Source of the DNA: JACQAP01 sp035275265
Lineage (GTDB): Bacteria; Pseudomonadota; Gammaproteobacteria; Burkholderiales; JACQAP01
Length of the DNA: 64,000 bases
Assembly (NCBI GenBank): GCA_035275265.1
Contig: DATENC010000006.1
Location: 248,001 to 312,000, forward strand
Reading direction: 5' to 3'
Under the pieces are notes generated by a model that was given only the letters and a program-made list of their open reading frames with translations, did not search any database and was not told the DNA's origin. Within the stretch, counting starts at the first letter, position 1. Each line of letters begins with the position of its first letter. A program made the position numbers and the translations under genes. Positions 26,358 through 35,043 of this stretch are shown piece after piece.

Positions 26358-28922
26358 GCGTTTCGGACTCTTCGCCTTGGCGCGAGGTTTTTTCTTGCCT
26401 GGGGAATCCTTCGAAGACTTCGCGGCCAGTAGTTGAACCGCCTCTTCCAGAGTCAGCTTGGCAGGATCCGCCGTAGCCGGAATCGTGGCGTTTATCTTGC
26501 CGTGCTTCACATACGGCCCGTATCGACCGCTGTGGACGACCACCGCCTTGCCGTCATCAGGATGTGCGCCGAGCGCGCGTCCGCCCAGGCCGCCTGTCTT
26601 CTTTTCCGCGAGCAGCTGGATTGCCCGCGTCAAGGCGATGTCGTGCACGTTGTCGGCTTTGGGAATGGACTTGAACATACCATCGTGTTTCAGATACGGG
26701 CCGAAGCGCCCGATGCTGGCTTCAATCGGCTTGCCGGTTTCAGGATGCATTCCGAGCTGACGCGGCAGGGAAAGAAGTTTCAGCGCAAGGGCAAGAGCGT
26801 CGGCAGAAGCTTCCGTCGGAACCGGAACGTTCTTTGACCAGGCCGCGCGTTTTGGTTTCTCCTTTGCGTCCTTGATCGTTTGTCCAATCTGAACGTAATG
26901 GCCGTAAGGACCTTTCAGAAGCAATATTTCCATAGACGTATTCGGATCCTTACCCAGGATCACGGGCCCGAGAGAGGCCCCGCCCCACGGGCGGGTGTAG
27001 TCGCATTTGGGATAGCCACTGCAGCCGAAAAACAAACCGCGGCTGCTGTTCTGCAACAACACCAGTTTCTTGCATTTCAGGCATTTTTCCGCGAGCCGAC
27101 CGTTTTTTTGCCATTGCGGATCGAGCAGCGCCTTGGAGAACGAACTCCAGTCGATCACGCGCGCTTCTGCTTTCGGCACCGGGATGCCTCGCTCGATGCC
27201 TTCCTTCTCTTCCAGGTTGTCCGAAAACCCCGACCAGAATTCGCGCATCACGGCGATCCAGTCGAGATCACCGTTGGAAATCTCGTCGAGTTCTTCTTCC
27301 AGGTTTGCCGTGAACTGGTAATCGACGTAATGACCAAAATGGGTGGTCAGGAAACCATTGACCACCCGGCCTATATCCGTTGGCGTGAAACGCTTCTTCT
27401 CAAGCAAGGCATAGCCGCGCTCCTGCAGCGTCGAAACAATGCTCGCATAAGTGGATGGCCGGCCAATGCCGTATTCCTCGAGTGTCTTGACGAGGCTCGC
27501 CTCGGTATATCTGGGCGGTGGCTGGGTGAAATGCTGTTCGCCGAAAATGCGGTCGACGGGAATTGTTTCCTTTTCCTCAAGCACCGGCAACTTGGCTTCC
27601 TCTTCCTGTTCGACGTCGTCGGCATCCTCCAGATATACCGCCATGAAACCGGGGAAAACCAGAATCTGGCCGGTCGCGCGGAACAATGTGTTTGCATGCC
27701 CTACCGAGATGTCGACGCTGGTGGTGTCGTACTTGGCCGGCGTCATCTGGCAGGCGAGCGTGCGCTTCCAGATCATCTCGTAGAGTGACGCCTGGTCCGC
27801 AGTCAGGAACTTGCGCACCGAATCGGGCGTGCGAGCTACGGAAGTCGGGCGGATCGCTTCGTGCGCCTCCTGGGCATTCTTCGATTTGCTGCGGTACTGG
27901 ATCGGCGCGTGCGGCAGGTAATCAGCATCGAACTTCTTCTGGATATAGCCGCGGATTTCCCGCAGCGCTTCGTTGGCAAGCGAAAAAGAGTCGGTGCGCA
28001 TGTAAGTGATGAGGCCGACGGTGCCGCCGCCGATATCGACACCTTCGTACAGCTGCTGTGCCGTACTCATGGTGCTTCTCGAAGTCATTCCCAGCTTGCG
28101 TACGGCTTCTTGCTGCAGGGTCGATGTCGTGAACGGTGGAGCGGGCTGGCGGTTCTTCGGCTTGCGCTCGACTTTTATGACCCTGGCGGTGCCTTTCGCG
28201 GACTTCTGAATGTCCGCGACGATATCCTTCTGCTGGCGCTCGGTTGCGACAGTGAATTGCTCGATCTTGTCACCCCGATACTGGATCAGTCGGGCGCCGA
28301 ACTTCTGCTTGTCCTTGTGACTGTCGAGATGGACGCTCCAGTATTCGCGTGAAACGAAGTTCTCGATCTCCTGCTCACGCTCGACGATGAGCCGCAGGGC
28401 CGGGCTCTGTACCCGGCCCGCCGACAACCCGGTGCCTATCTTTTTCCACAGTAATGGCGACAGCTTGAAACCGACCAAGTGGTCGAGCGCGCGGCGCGCC
28501 TGTTGTGCGTTCACCAGCGGCATGGAAATCTGGCGCGGTTTCGCAACCGCATCGTTCACCGCGGATTCTGTGATCTCGTAGAACACCACGCGATGAAGTT
28601 TTTTGTTCTTGAGCAGCTTCTTGCCCTTGAGGATCTCGCCAAGGTGCCAGGCAATGGCCTCGCCTTCACGGTCGGGGTCGGTGGCTAGATAGATCCGGTC
28701 GGCTTTCCCCACTGCCTTGGCGATTGCGTCCACATGCTTCCTGTTCTTTTCGACGGGTACATACTTCATGTGGAAGTCGTCGGCCGGGTCCACCGCGCCA
28801 TCCTTGGCCTCCAGGTCGCGCACGTGACCATACGAGGCGAGGATATCGAAACCGCGGCCCAGATACTTCTTGAGAGTCTTCGCCTTCGAGGGAGACTCGA
28901 CGATCAGCAGATTTTGGGACAT
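26346..28922 (-). CDS. topA: DNA topoisomerase I
   Basis: Type IA topoisomerase that relaxes negative supercoils, 858 residues from the ATG at 28922 (MSQNLLIVESPSKAKTLKKYL). The frame runs 19 codons further upstream without family sequence. In order: Toprim domain with LATDPDREGEAIAWHL, the active-site tyrosine in GLITYMRTDSFS, and one CxxC zinc ribbon (CLKCKKL...CSGYPKC). Repeated C-terminal GRYGPYVKHGK-type topoisomerase-C repeats follow, then a Lys-rich tail. Its smg neighbour upstream is the usual betaproteobacterial arrangement. Confidence 0.97.
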   Translation of the reverse strand: MSQNLLIVESPSKAKTLKKYLGRGFDILASYGHVRDLEAKDGAVDPADDFHMKYVPVEKNRKHVDAIAKAVGKADRIYLATDPDREGEAIAWHLGEILKGKKLLKNKKLHRVVFYEITESAVNDAVAKPRQISMPLVNAQQARRALDHLVGFKLSPLLWKKIGTGLSAGRVQSPALRLIVEREQEIENFVSREYWSVHLDSHKDKQKFGARLIQYRGDKIEQFTVATERQQKDIVADIQKSAKGTARVIKVERKPKNRQPAPPFTTSTLQQEAVRKLGMTSRSTMSTAQQLYEGVDIGGGTVGLITYMRTDSFSLANEALREIRGYIQKKFDADYLPHAPIQYRSKSKNAQEAHEAIRPTSVARTPDSVRKFLTADQASLYEMIWKRTLACQMTPAKYDTTSVDISVGHANTLFRATGQILVFPGFMAVYLEDADDVEQEEEAKLPVLEEKETIPVDRIFGEQHFTQPPPRYTEASLVKTLEEYGIGRPSTYASIVSTLQERGYALLEKKRFTPTDIGRVVNGFLTTHFGHYVDYQFTANLEEELDEISNGDLDWIAVMREFWSGFSDNLEEKEGIERGIPVPKAEARVIDWSSFSKALLDPQWQKNGRLAEKCLKCKKLVLLQNSSRGLFFGCSGYPKCDYTRPWGGASLGPVILGKDPNTSMEILLLKGPYGHYVQIGQTIKDAKEKPKRAAWSKNVPVPTEASADALALALKLLSLPRQLGMHPETGKPIEASIGRFGPYLKHDGMFKSIPKADNVHDIALTRAIQLLAEKKTGGLGGRALGAHPDDGKAVVVHSGRYGPYVKHGKINATIPATADPAKLTLEEAVQLLAAKSSKDSPGKKKPRAKAKSPKRKAA

Positions 28923-28956
28923 GAGGCGTCCGGCCGAAAAGGAGGGCGGAATGATA

Positions 28957-28984
28957 AGAACTTGCCGGCGGTGGAGCAAGTTCT
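28957..28984 (-). repeat. Perfect 9-bp inverted repeat between smg and topA
   Basis: AGAACTTGC (28957-28965) and GCAAGTTCT (28976-28984) are perfect inverted arms with a 10-bp loop, 34 bp upstream of the topA start and 19 bp after the smg stop. On the minus-strand mRNA this is a stable hairpin followed by TATCATT, not a strong T-run. It could be a weak terminator or attenuator separating smg from topA, or an operator for a dimeric regulator. Confidence 0.5.
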
Positions 28985-29003
28985 GATTCAGGCAATCGGA
29001 TGT

Positions 29004-29456
29004 CTACTGCAGGTAGCGTTCCTGATTTGGCGCGACCAACTCTTCGAGCACCAGAGAATCCACCGATTCGTTCTGATTCCACAACACCATGAGGACAATA
29101 AGCTTTACTTTTTCAAGGTCCACGGACGGCTCATCCAGCGCCAGCACCCGCTCGATGACGAGCTCGCGTTGCAATGCCTTGATCACGCCCGCCGTTTCGA
29201 GAAAAAGCAAGAAGCCGCGCGCCTCGGCAGTCAGCCCGGCCAATTCCTGCTCGGTATAAAAACGGAATCCGTCACTGCTGGAAAAGCGGGAGTTACTGTT
29301 GCCGACGCGCTCTAGGCCGCTCAGCCAGGTCAGGGCTTGTGAGATATCGCTGCTGTCGAAACCGGCAGCGGAGAGGCGCTTGGTGAGGGTTCGTTGATCG
29401 GGGTAGGCACCGGAATGAAAGTAGTTTTCGAACAGGAAAACGAGTATGTCGAACAT
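29004..29456 (-). CDS. smg: Smg family protein (DUF494)
   Basis: Protein of the Smg/DUF494 family, 150 residues, biochemical role unknown. The family pattern is visible: an N-terminal MFDILVFLFENYF, then DSSDISQALTWLSGL and the C-terminal VEKVKLIVLMVLWNQ-like segment (here LEKVKLIVLMVLWNQN). In proteobacteria it lies between dprA and topA, as here. It starts 34 bp after the dprA stop and is probably co-transcribed with dprA. Confidence 0.92.
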   Translation of the reverse strand: MFDILVFLFENYFHSGAYPDQRTLTKRLSAAGFDSSDISQALTWLSGLERVGNSNSRFSSSDGFRFYTEQELAGLTAEARGFLLFLETAGVIKALQRELVIERVLALDEPSVDLEKVKLIVLMVLWNQNESVDSLVLEELVAPNQERYLQ

Positions 29457-29490
29457 GAGCCCCTGTCTGGAGGTATTGACGCCCCTGACG

Positions 29491-30576
29491 CTAGCGCACG
29501 CGCTGAAACTTGCCGCCCGGTAGCCGGCTGACGGTGCCGTCGAGTTCCAGTGTCAATAGCATCGCCGAAGCGGTTTCCGGCGTCAAGCCGCTGCGCTCGC
29601 ACAGTGTTTCGAGGTCGAGCGGGTCGAAGCCGAGCGCCGCCAGCAATTCGACATGCTCGGGCAAGGCATCCGCCTGGCCGGACCTCACGTTCTGTGCGCG
29701 TACCGCAGCGCCGAGTTCTTCCAAGATGTCGTTGCTGCTTTCGACCAGTTTCGCGCCTTGCTTGATCAGAAGGTGACAACCCTTCGACAGCGGAGAGTGG
29801 ATCGAACCGGGGATCGCGAATACCTCGCGCCCCTGCTCGAGCGCATAACGCGCCGTGATCAGCGATCCGCTCCTTAGCGCCGCTTCGACGATCAGACAGC
29901 CGCGCGCCAGTCCGCTGATCAATCTGTTGCGCCTTGGAAAATTTGCCGGCAGCGCAGGCATTCCCAGCGGAAACTCTGAAATCAGCGCGCCTTGTGCAGA
30001 CAGTTGATGTGCGAGATCGCGATTGCGCGCCGGATAGACGATGTCGAGTCCGGTGCCGACCACCGCCAGCGACGAGGACGTGCCGGCAAGCCCGCCGCGA
30101 TGCGCGGCGGCATCGATGCCGAGTGCCAGCCCGCTGATGACCGTGAAACCGCCGTCGGAGAGTTCGCGGGCAAAGGCTTCTGCGTTTGCGCTGCCCTGCG
30201 GGGTGGCATTGCGGCTGCCGACAACCGCCAGTGCCGCGCGGTTCAGCAGCCCTGGATCGCCCTTGATATACAGTAGTGGCGGAGGGTCGGTGATTTCCAA
30301 CAAGAGCCGCGGATAGGCTGCATCCGCGAGGTTGATGACGCGGTTACCCGGCTCTTCGAGCCAGCGCAACGCAACGTCGACGCGGGTGGTGTCCGGCCCG
30401 CGCAGGATGCGATCCGCGATCTCATTCGGGACCACGCGCCCCAGCGCGGAACGGCTCGCCGCGCACACGGCTTCCGGATCGCCGAATTCGGCAAGCAACT
30501 TTCGAAAAAAAGCGGGCGTGAGCTCAGCGAGGAGGCCGAGCTTGAGCCATGCGAGCAGTTCCCGGTCCGCCGGCAT
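29491..30576 (-). CDS. dprA: DNA processing protein DprA
   Basis: DNA-uptake and transformation protein that loads RecA on incoming single-stranded DNA, 361 residues. An N-terminal helical (SAM-like) region of about 80 residues is followed by the Rossmann-like core (AVVGSRNATPQGSANAEAFA, then GGFTVISGLALGIDAAAHRGGL and GCLIVEAALRSGSLITARYALEQGREVFAIPGSI). A C-terminal winged-helix domain (about 300-361) ends in GTVSRLPGGKFQRV. It lies between a LysM gene and smg, the standard betaproteobacterial arrangement. Confidence 0.96.
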   Translation of the reverse strand: MPADRELLAWLKLGLLAELTPAFFRKLLAEFGDPEAVCAASRSALGRVVPNEIADRILRGPDTTRVDVALRWLEEPGNRVINLADAAYPRLLLEITDPPPLLYIKGDPGLLNRAALAVVGSRNATPQGSANAEAFARELSDGGFTVISGLALGIDAAAHRGGLAGTSSSLAVVGTGLDIVYPARNRDLAHQLSAQGALISEFPLGMPALPANFPRRNRLISGLARGCLIVEAALRSGSLITARYALEQGREVFAIPGSIHSPLSKGCHLLIKQGAKLVESSNDILEELGAAVRAQNVRSGQADALPEHVELLAALGFDPLDLETLCERSGLTPETASAMLLTLELDGTVSRLPGGKFQRVR

Positions 30577-30593
30577 GCGCCGTCGGTGCTGGA

Positions 30594-31655
30594 CTAGGGC
30601 GTTTGAACTACGTCGAGCAGGTTGACGGGCCGCGTGGTCTGCATCACCAGCGCGTAGGACACCTTATCGAAAACCCGGAACACGAACACTACACCGTAGC
30701 GTTCAGGCGGCAGCTTGATCCTCTCCTTCGGATCGGTTCCACCGGCCGGCCTGACCATTGGTAGATCTCGATACAGGGCCAGCACGTTGCCTGTTTCCAG
30801 GCCTTCGCGTGCGCCGCGGTTCAAAACTACCACCATGTGCGGGCCGATTTCCGTGACACTGCTATGCGAGGCCGCGATCACCTTTCCCTTCAACTCCTTG
30901 CTCGGCACGTGCGGAATGTAGGGCAGCATCGGCGTCGGCACAATCTTCACCAGGCGATCTCCAGGGGTGATTTCCAGGACCGCTTTGGTAATCGCAACCC
31001 TGCTGATGTCACCGAACTGGCTTACTTTCAATTCACCCAGATGCACAGCCTCGCGCCCGAGCAATTCCTTGGTGTCCGGGTCGATGAGATCACGGCCTGG
31101 GCGATATATGTTCCACTCCGCGCCATCCTCAGAAATCACGCCCTTTGCGTAAGCGGTATCGCCGGCAGAGAGTACGACCCGGTTTTCCTGCCCGGCAACC
31201 AGAATCGGCGCACCGGCCATTTCCGCCTCGGCAAGCACCAGCGGCTTGGTCAGGAAAGGTGCGATGGCCGCCACAGGAATGCTGGGGATCGCGGTTGCCG
31301 CCAGATCCAGTTTGCGGATTGACGGGCTGAGTTTCGTTACCACCAGACGCCAGTCGGTGGCGCCGTCGATGCCCTGCAGACGCAGACGCGGGGACGTGCC
31401 GGTGAAATCAAGCAGGATCACGTCGCCGGGGTAGATCCAGTGGGGATTCCTGATCTCGTCCTTGTTCAGGCCCCAGATATCCGGCCAGCGCCAGGGATCG
31501 CGCAGGAAACGCGCGGAGATGTCCCAGAGAGTGTCGCCTGTCACAACGACATAGCGATCCGGCACATTCTCGGCTAGCGCGAGTTCGTCCGCCACGCTGG
31601 CTACCGGTATCCACGCGGTTAGCAGCAGCAGCAGCGATATAATTGATTTGCCCAT
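30594..31655 (-). CDS. LysM peptidoglycan-binding domain protein
   Basis: Secreted LysM protein, 353 residues. A signal peptide (MGKSIISLLLLLTAWIPVAS, then VADELA) precedes a LysM domain at about residues 34-85 (YVVVTGDTLWDISARFLRDPWRWPDIWGLN, ending in IYPGDVILLDF). The remaining 260 residues are predicted beta-rich and of unknown function. The same architecture is routinely found upstream of dprA and divergent from def in betaproteobacteria, which suggests a cell-envelope role. It is divergent from def across a 123-bp AT-rich spacer. Confidence 0.9.
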   Translation of the reverse strand: MGKSIISLLLLLTAWIPVASVADELALAENVPDRYVVVTGDTLWDISARFLRDPWRWPDIWGLNKDEIRNPHWIYPGDVILLDFTGTSPRLRLQGIDGATDWRLVVTKLSPSIRKLDLAATAIPSIPVAAIAPFLTKPLVLAEAEMAGAPILVAGQENRVVLSAGDTAYAKGVISEDGAEWNIYRPGRDLIDPDTKELLGREAVHLGELKVSQFGDISRVAITKAVLEITPGDRLVKIVPTPMLPYIPHVPSKELKGKVIAASHSSVTEIGPHMVVVLNRGAREGLETGNVLALYRDLPMVRPAGGTDPKERIKLPPERYGVVFVFRVFDKVSYALVMQTTRPVNLLDVVQTP

Positions 31656-31778
31656 CTCAGGCCCCCATTTCTGTCGATCCAGAATCGTCTCCCTCGTCGG
31701 CTAGGCAGTCCCGCCTGGCGCCGGATTCGATACTTTGGTTTAAATTCTGCATCTAGTTTGTTAAATTAGCAAGCAATT
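31656..31778. promoter_or_regulatory. Divergent LysM/def promoter region
   Basis: This 123-bp spacer separates two diverging genes. Its def-proximal 45 bp (about 31733-31778) are distinctly AT-rich (TTTAAATT, TTAAATTAG), unlike the surroundings. Promoters in both directions must lie here, but no well-spaced pair of boxes stands out. Confidence 0.5.
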
Positions 31779-32282
31779 ATGGCGATGCTCCCAATCCTTC
31801 GCTACCCCGACCCGCGGCTACATAAGGTGGCCAAGCCGGTGGCAGCGGTCGATGACCAGATCCGCAAGTTGGCCAAGAACATGGCCGAGACCATGTATGC
31901 GGCCCCGGGCGTGGGTCTTGCCGCCACGCAGGTGGACGTACACAAGCAACTCATCGTGATCGATCTCTCCGAGACTCGGGACGAGCTGCTGGTGCTGATC
32001 AACCCGCAGATCCTCGAGTCGAAAGGCAAGTCCGATTGCGAAGAGGGCTGTCTGTCTGTTCCCGGCATATTCGAGAAAGTCGCGCGCGCTGAGTGGGTGA
32101 AGGTGCGGGCCCTGGATCTGGATGGCAAGTCGTTCACTATCGAGGCCACCGGGATGTTGTCGGTGTGCATACAGCATGAAATGGATCATCTAAAAGGCAA
32201 GGTTTTCGTTGAATACCTGTCACGCCTCAAGCAGACCCGTATCCTGAGCAAGCTGAAGAAACAGCAGCGGCAGACGCTCTAA
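31779..32282 (+). CDS. def: Peptide deformylase
   Basis: Metalloenzyme that removes the formyl group from nascent proteins, 167 residues. All three family motifs are present: GVGLAATQ (motif 1), EGCLSVP with the metal-binding Cys (motif 2) and QHEMDHLKG with the HExxH metal site and catalytic Glu (motif 3). It overlaps fmt by one base (TAATG), the usual def-fmt coupling of opposite formylation activities. Confidence 0.98.
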   Translation: MAMLPILRYPDPRLHKVAKPVAAVDDQIRKLAKNMAETMYAAPGVGLAATQVDVHKQLIVIDLSETRDELLVLINPQILESKGKSDCEEGCLSVPGIFEKVARAEWVKVRALDLDGKSFTIEATGMLSVCIQHEMDHLKGKVFVEYLSRLKQTRILSKLKKQQRQTL

Positions 32283-33211
32283 TGCGGATCGTATTTGCCG
32301 GCACGCCGGCGTTCGCCGCCCATGCGCTGCAGGCGCTGATCGAGGGTGGCCATGAGATCGCTTTGGTGTTGACCCGGCCAGACCGGCCCGCCGGCCGGGG
32401 CCTCAAGCTCGCCGTTGGCGAAGTCAAGCAACTCGCCGAGCAGGCGCGTCTTCCCCTGTTGCAACCTCAGACGCTCAAGGATGCGCAACTGCACCTACAC
32501 CTGCATGCGGCTGGCGCGGACGCCATGGTGGTCGCCGCTTATGGGCTGATCCTTCCGCCGGCGTTGCTGGATTTGTTCCCGGCAGGCTGCATCAATATCC
32601 ACGCTTCACTGTTGCCGCGCTGGCGCGGCGCCGCCCCAATTCAACGCGCCATTCTGGCGGGCGACGAGGAAACCGGTGTTGCGATCATGCGCATGGAAGC
32701 AGGGCTGGACAGCGGTCCGGTTTATCAAAAGCGGCGCATCCCGATCGCCGGGGACGACACGGCTGGAACCCTACACGATAAGCTCGCGGCGCTTGGCGCT
32801 CGCTGCATCGTCGAAGCGCTCCCCGCAATTGCAGACGGAACCCTCGAAGGCGTACCGCAAGACGAAGACGGCGCTACTTACGCCCCCAAGATCGCCAAGC
32901 ACGAGGCGGCAATCGACTGGCGCCGCAACGCGGTCGAAGTTGACCGTCAGTTGCGCGCATTCAATCCCTTCCCCGGCGCGTACTCCACATTGCGCGGCGA
33001 ACTCCTGAAGGTCTGGAGTGCCACAGTCGCGGCAGCTTTACCCGCGCCGCCCGGGACCATCCTTCGTGCCGATGAACAGGGTATCGTCGTCGCGTGCGGA
33101 AACGGTGCATTGTGTGCGACCGAGTTGCAGCGTGCGGGCGGAAAGCGCCTTGCGGCAGCGGAATTCGTGCATGGATTGGCGCTCGCCCCCGGCGAGCGTT
33201 TCGGCGCCTGA
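32282..33211 (+). CDS. fmt: Methionyl-tRNA formyltransferase
   Basis: Formylates initiator Met-tRNA using 10-formyl-THF, 309 residues. The N-terminal Rossmann domain starts VFAGTPAFAAHALQAL. The catalytic and folate-binding region has INIHASLLPRWRGAAPIQRAILAGD with Asn, His and the later Asp. The C-terminal tRNA-binding OB-like domain begins near residue 205 (IDWRRNAVEVDRQLRAFNPFPGAY). It overlaps def by one base and its end overlaps the rsmB start. Confidence 0.98.
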   Translation: MRIVFAGTPAFAAHALQALIEGGHEIALVLTRPDRPAGRGLKLAVGEVKQLAEQARLPLLQPQTLKDAQLHLHLHAAGADAMVVAAYGLILPPALLDLFPAGCINIHASLLPRWRGAAPIQRAILAGDEETGVAIMRMEAGLDSGPVYQKRRIPIAGDDTAGTLHDKLAALGARCIVEALPAIADGTLEGVPQDEDGATYAPKIAKHEAAIDWRRNAVEVDRQLRAFNPFPGAYSTLRGELLKVWSATVAAALPAPPGTILRADEQGIVVACGNGALCATELQRAGGKRLAAAEFVHGLALAPGERFGA

Positions 33212-34490
33212 TCCGCGGGCCGCGGTGCGCAACGTCCAACGCACTGCAGCGCAAACCGTGGCTGCGGTGCTTTCTGGAAGGAACCTGAATCACTCGCTGG
33301 AAGCGGCATGGAAGCGCGCCCGTGCGCTAACCCGCGCCGAACGAGGAGCGATACAGGATCTATCCTACGGAACGTTGCGCCATCTGGGCAGGTTGCGTGC
33401 GGTGTTGACACAGTTGGCGACGAGACAGGTGGAAAATCCGGAGCTGCAAACGCTGTTGCTGGTTGCGCTATACCAGCTGGAATACAGCGAGGCTGCCCCC
33501 TACGCGGTGGTAGATCACGCGGTAGAGTGTGCGGCGCAAATCGGCGGTGGTCACCTAAAGCCGTTCGTCAACGCGGTACTACGCAATTTCCAGCGCGGCC
33601 GCACCGCGCTGTTGAAAGAAGCGGACAGTACAGACGCAGGCTTCTATTCGTATCCAGCGTGGTGGATCGAGCGGCTGCGGCGCGACTTTCCGCTAGACGC
33701 ACACGATATTCTTCAGATCGGCAATATGCATCCGCCGATGACGTTAAGGGTCAACCGGCGTCGCACCACGCCGCAGGAGTACCTGCAGGAACTCGAGCGT
33801 GCAGGACTGAATGCGCGCATGCTCGATGGCGGCGCACTCACATTGCTGCGCCCAGTGCCGATCGAGCAACTGCCAGGGTTCGGCCAGGGCGTCGTGTCGG
33901 TGCAGGATGCCGGGGCACAGCTTGCCGCGCGGCTTCTCGATCTTGACGACGGCATGCGCGTGCTCGATGCCTGCGCTGCACCCGGAGGCAAGACCGCGCA
34001 CATGCTCGAGCTCGCCGACCTGGATATGACCGCGCTCGATGCCGATCCGGAACGCATCAAGCGCATGAACTCGAACCTGGGGCGCGTTGGCGTGAGTGCG
34101 CGGGTCGCCCGCGCTGATGCCGCCGCTATCGAAGAGTGGTGGGATGACAGGCCGTACGACCGGGTGTTGCTGGATGCACCGTGCACGGCCTCTGGAGTAG
34201 TGCGGCGTCATCCCGACATAAAATGGCTGCGCCAGGCTGGCGATTTGCAGCGCTTCGCCGAACAGCAGCAGCGCCTCCTTGAAGCGCTGTGGAAGGTCCT
34301 CGGCCGCGGTGGTAAATTGCTCTACGTGACCTGCTCGATTTTCACGGAAGAGAACCAGGAACAAATCGGCGGGTTCGCGGCGCGGCACCCGGACGCGCGG
34401 ATTCTGGGCGCAATGCCGGGGCGTGGCGGACTGCTGCTCCCGGATAACGAGCACGATGGTTTCTATTACGCCCTCCTGCAGAAAAACTAA
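33171..34490 (+). CDS. rsmB: 16S rRNA (cytosine967-C5)-methyltransferase
   Basis: RsmB (Sun/Fmu) methyltransferase for C967 of 16S rRNA, 439 residues from the ATG at 33171, close to the family length of about 430. That start overlaps fmt by 41 bp. A GTG at 33229 just after the fmt stop (VRNVQRTAAQTVAAVL) is a fair alternative. The N-terminal NusB-like RNA-binding domain spans roughly residues 25-150. The SAM domain has DACAAPGGKTAHMLEL, LDAPCTASGVVRRHPDIKW and LLYVTCSIFTEEN, with both catalytic cysteines. Confidence 0.93.
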   Translation: MDWRSPPASVSAPDPRAAVRNVQRTAAQTVAAVLSGRNLNHSLEAAWKRARALTRAERGAIQDLSYGTLRHLGRLRAVLTQLATRQVENPELQTLLLVALYQLEYSEAAPYAVVDHAVECAAQIGGGHLKPFVNAVLRNFQRGRTALLKEADSTDAGFYSYPAWWIERLRRDFPLDAHDILQIGNMHPPMTLRVNRRRTTPQEYLQELERAGLNARMLDGGALTLLRPVPIEQLPGFGQGVVSVQDAGAQLAARLLDLDDGMRVLDACAAPGGKTAHMLELADLDMTALDADPERIKRMNSNLGRVGVSARVARADAAAIEEWWDDRPYDRVLLDAPCTASGVVRRHPDIKWLRQAGDLQRFAEQQQRLLEALWKVLGRGGKLLYVTCSIFTEENQEQIGGFAARHPDARILGAMPGRGGLLLPDNEHDGFYYALLQKN

Positions 34491-35043
34491 TTTGCTGCGC
34501 TGGTTGCCCGCAGCGGTTGCCCTCTGCTGCGGCATCGCCCTCGCCATGACTGAGGGCATGTTCGTGAAATCGGCGCAACTTAGGCTCCTGGGCGGAGGGT
34601 ACTATCTCGATGCGAACTTCGAGGCTGGCCTCACTCCGACACTCGAGGATGCGCTCAACAAGGGTTTGCCGCTGCATTTCGTCATCGAATTCGACCTCAT
34701 CTATCCGCGCTGGTACACCGCTTACCTGTGGAACAAGTCGGTGGCGGAATGGGAGCAGCATTCCCGGTTGTCTTACAACGCGCTCACGCGCCAATACCGG
34801 TTGAGCTTCGGTTCACTGCACCAGAATTTCGACGCTCTCAACGATGCGCTAGCCCTGCTCGGCCGAGTGCGTCCGCGTTTCGTCGTCGATGCGGATGCGC
34901 TGGACGAAGGCAAGGTCTACGAAGCCGCAATACGTATGCGCCTGGACACTTCGCAGTTGCCCAAGCCGTTCCAGATCAATGCGCTTGCTTCGCGCGACTG
35001 GAACCTTTCCTCCGAATGGTTCCGCTGGACGGTCACGCGATGA
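34456..35043 (+). CDS. DUF4390 domain protein, secreted or membrane-anchored
   Basis: Protein of unknown function (DUF4390), 195 residues from the ATG at 34456. A start just after the rsmB stop (TTG at 34492) would leave the same hydrophobic leader (LLRWLPAAVALCCGIALA), and either is possible. The mature part is a predicted beta-rich domain with typical segments LRLLGGGYYLDANFEAGLT, LPLHFVIEFDLIYPRWY and NALTRQYRLSFGS. It lies between rsmB and ntrY, as in many betaproteobacteria. Its stop overlaps the ntrY start as ATGA, so it may be co-translated with the sensor kinase. Confidence 0.88.
   Translation: MVSITPSCRKTNLLRWLPAAVALCCGIALAMTEGMFVKSAQLRLLGGGYYLDANFEAGLTPTLEDALNKGLPLHFVIEFDLIYPRWYTAYLWNKSVAEWEQHSRLSYNALTRQYRLSFGSLHQNFDALNDALALLGRVRPRFVVDADALDEGKVYEAAIRMRLDTSQLPKPFQINALASRDWNLSSEWFRWTVTR

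Noticed and set aside
26880..27788. A 302-codon plus-strand open frame opposite topA
   Set aside because: Shadow frame, contradicted by the topoisomerase motifs on the other strand.
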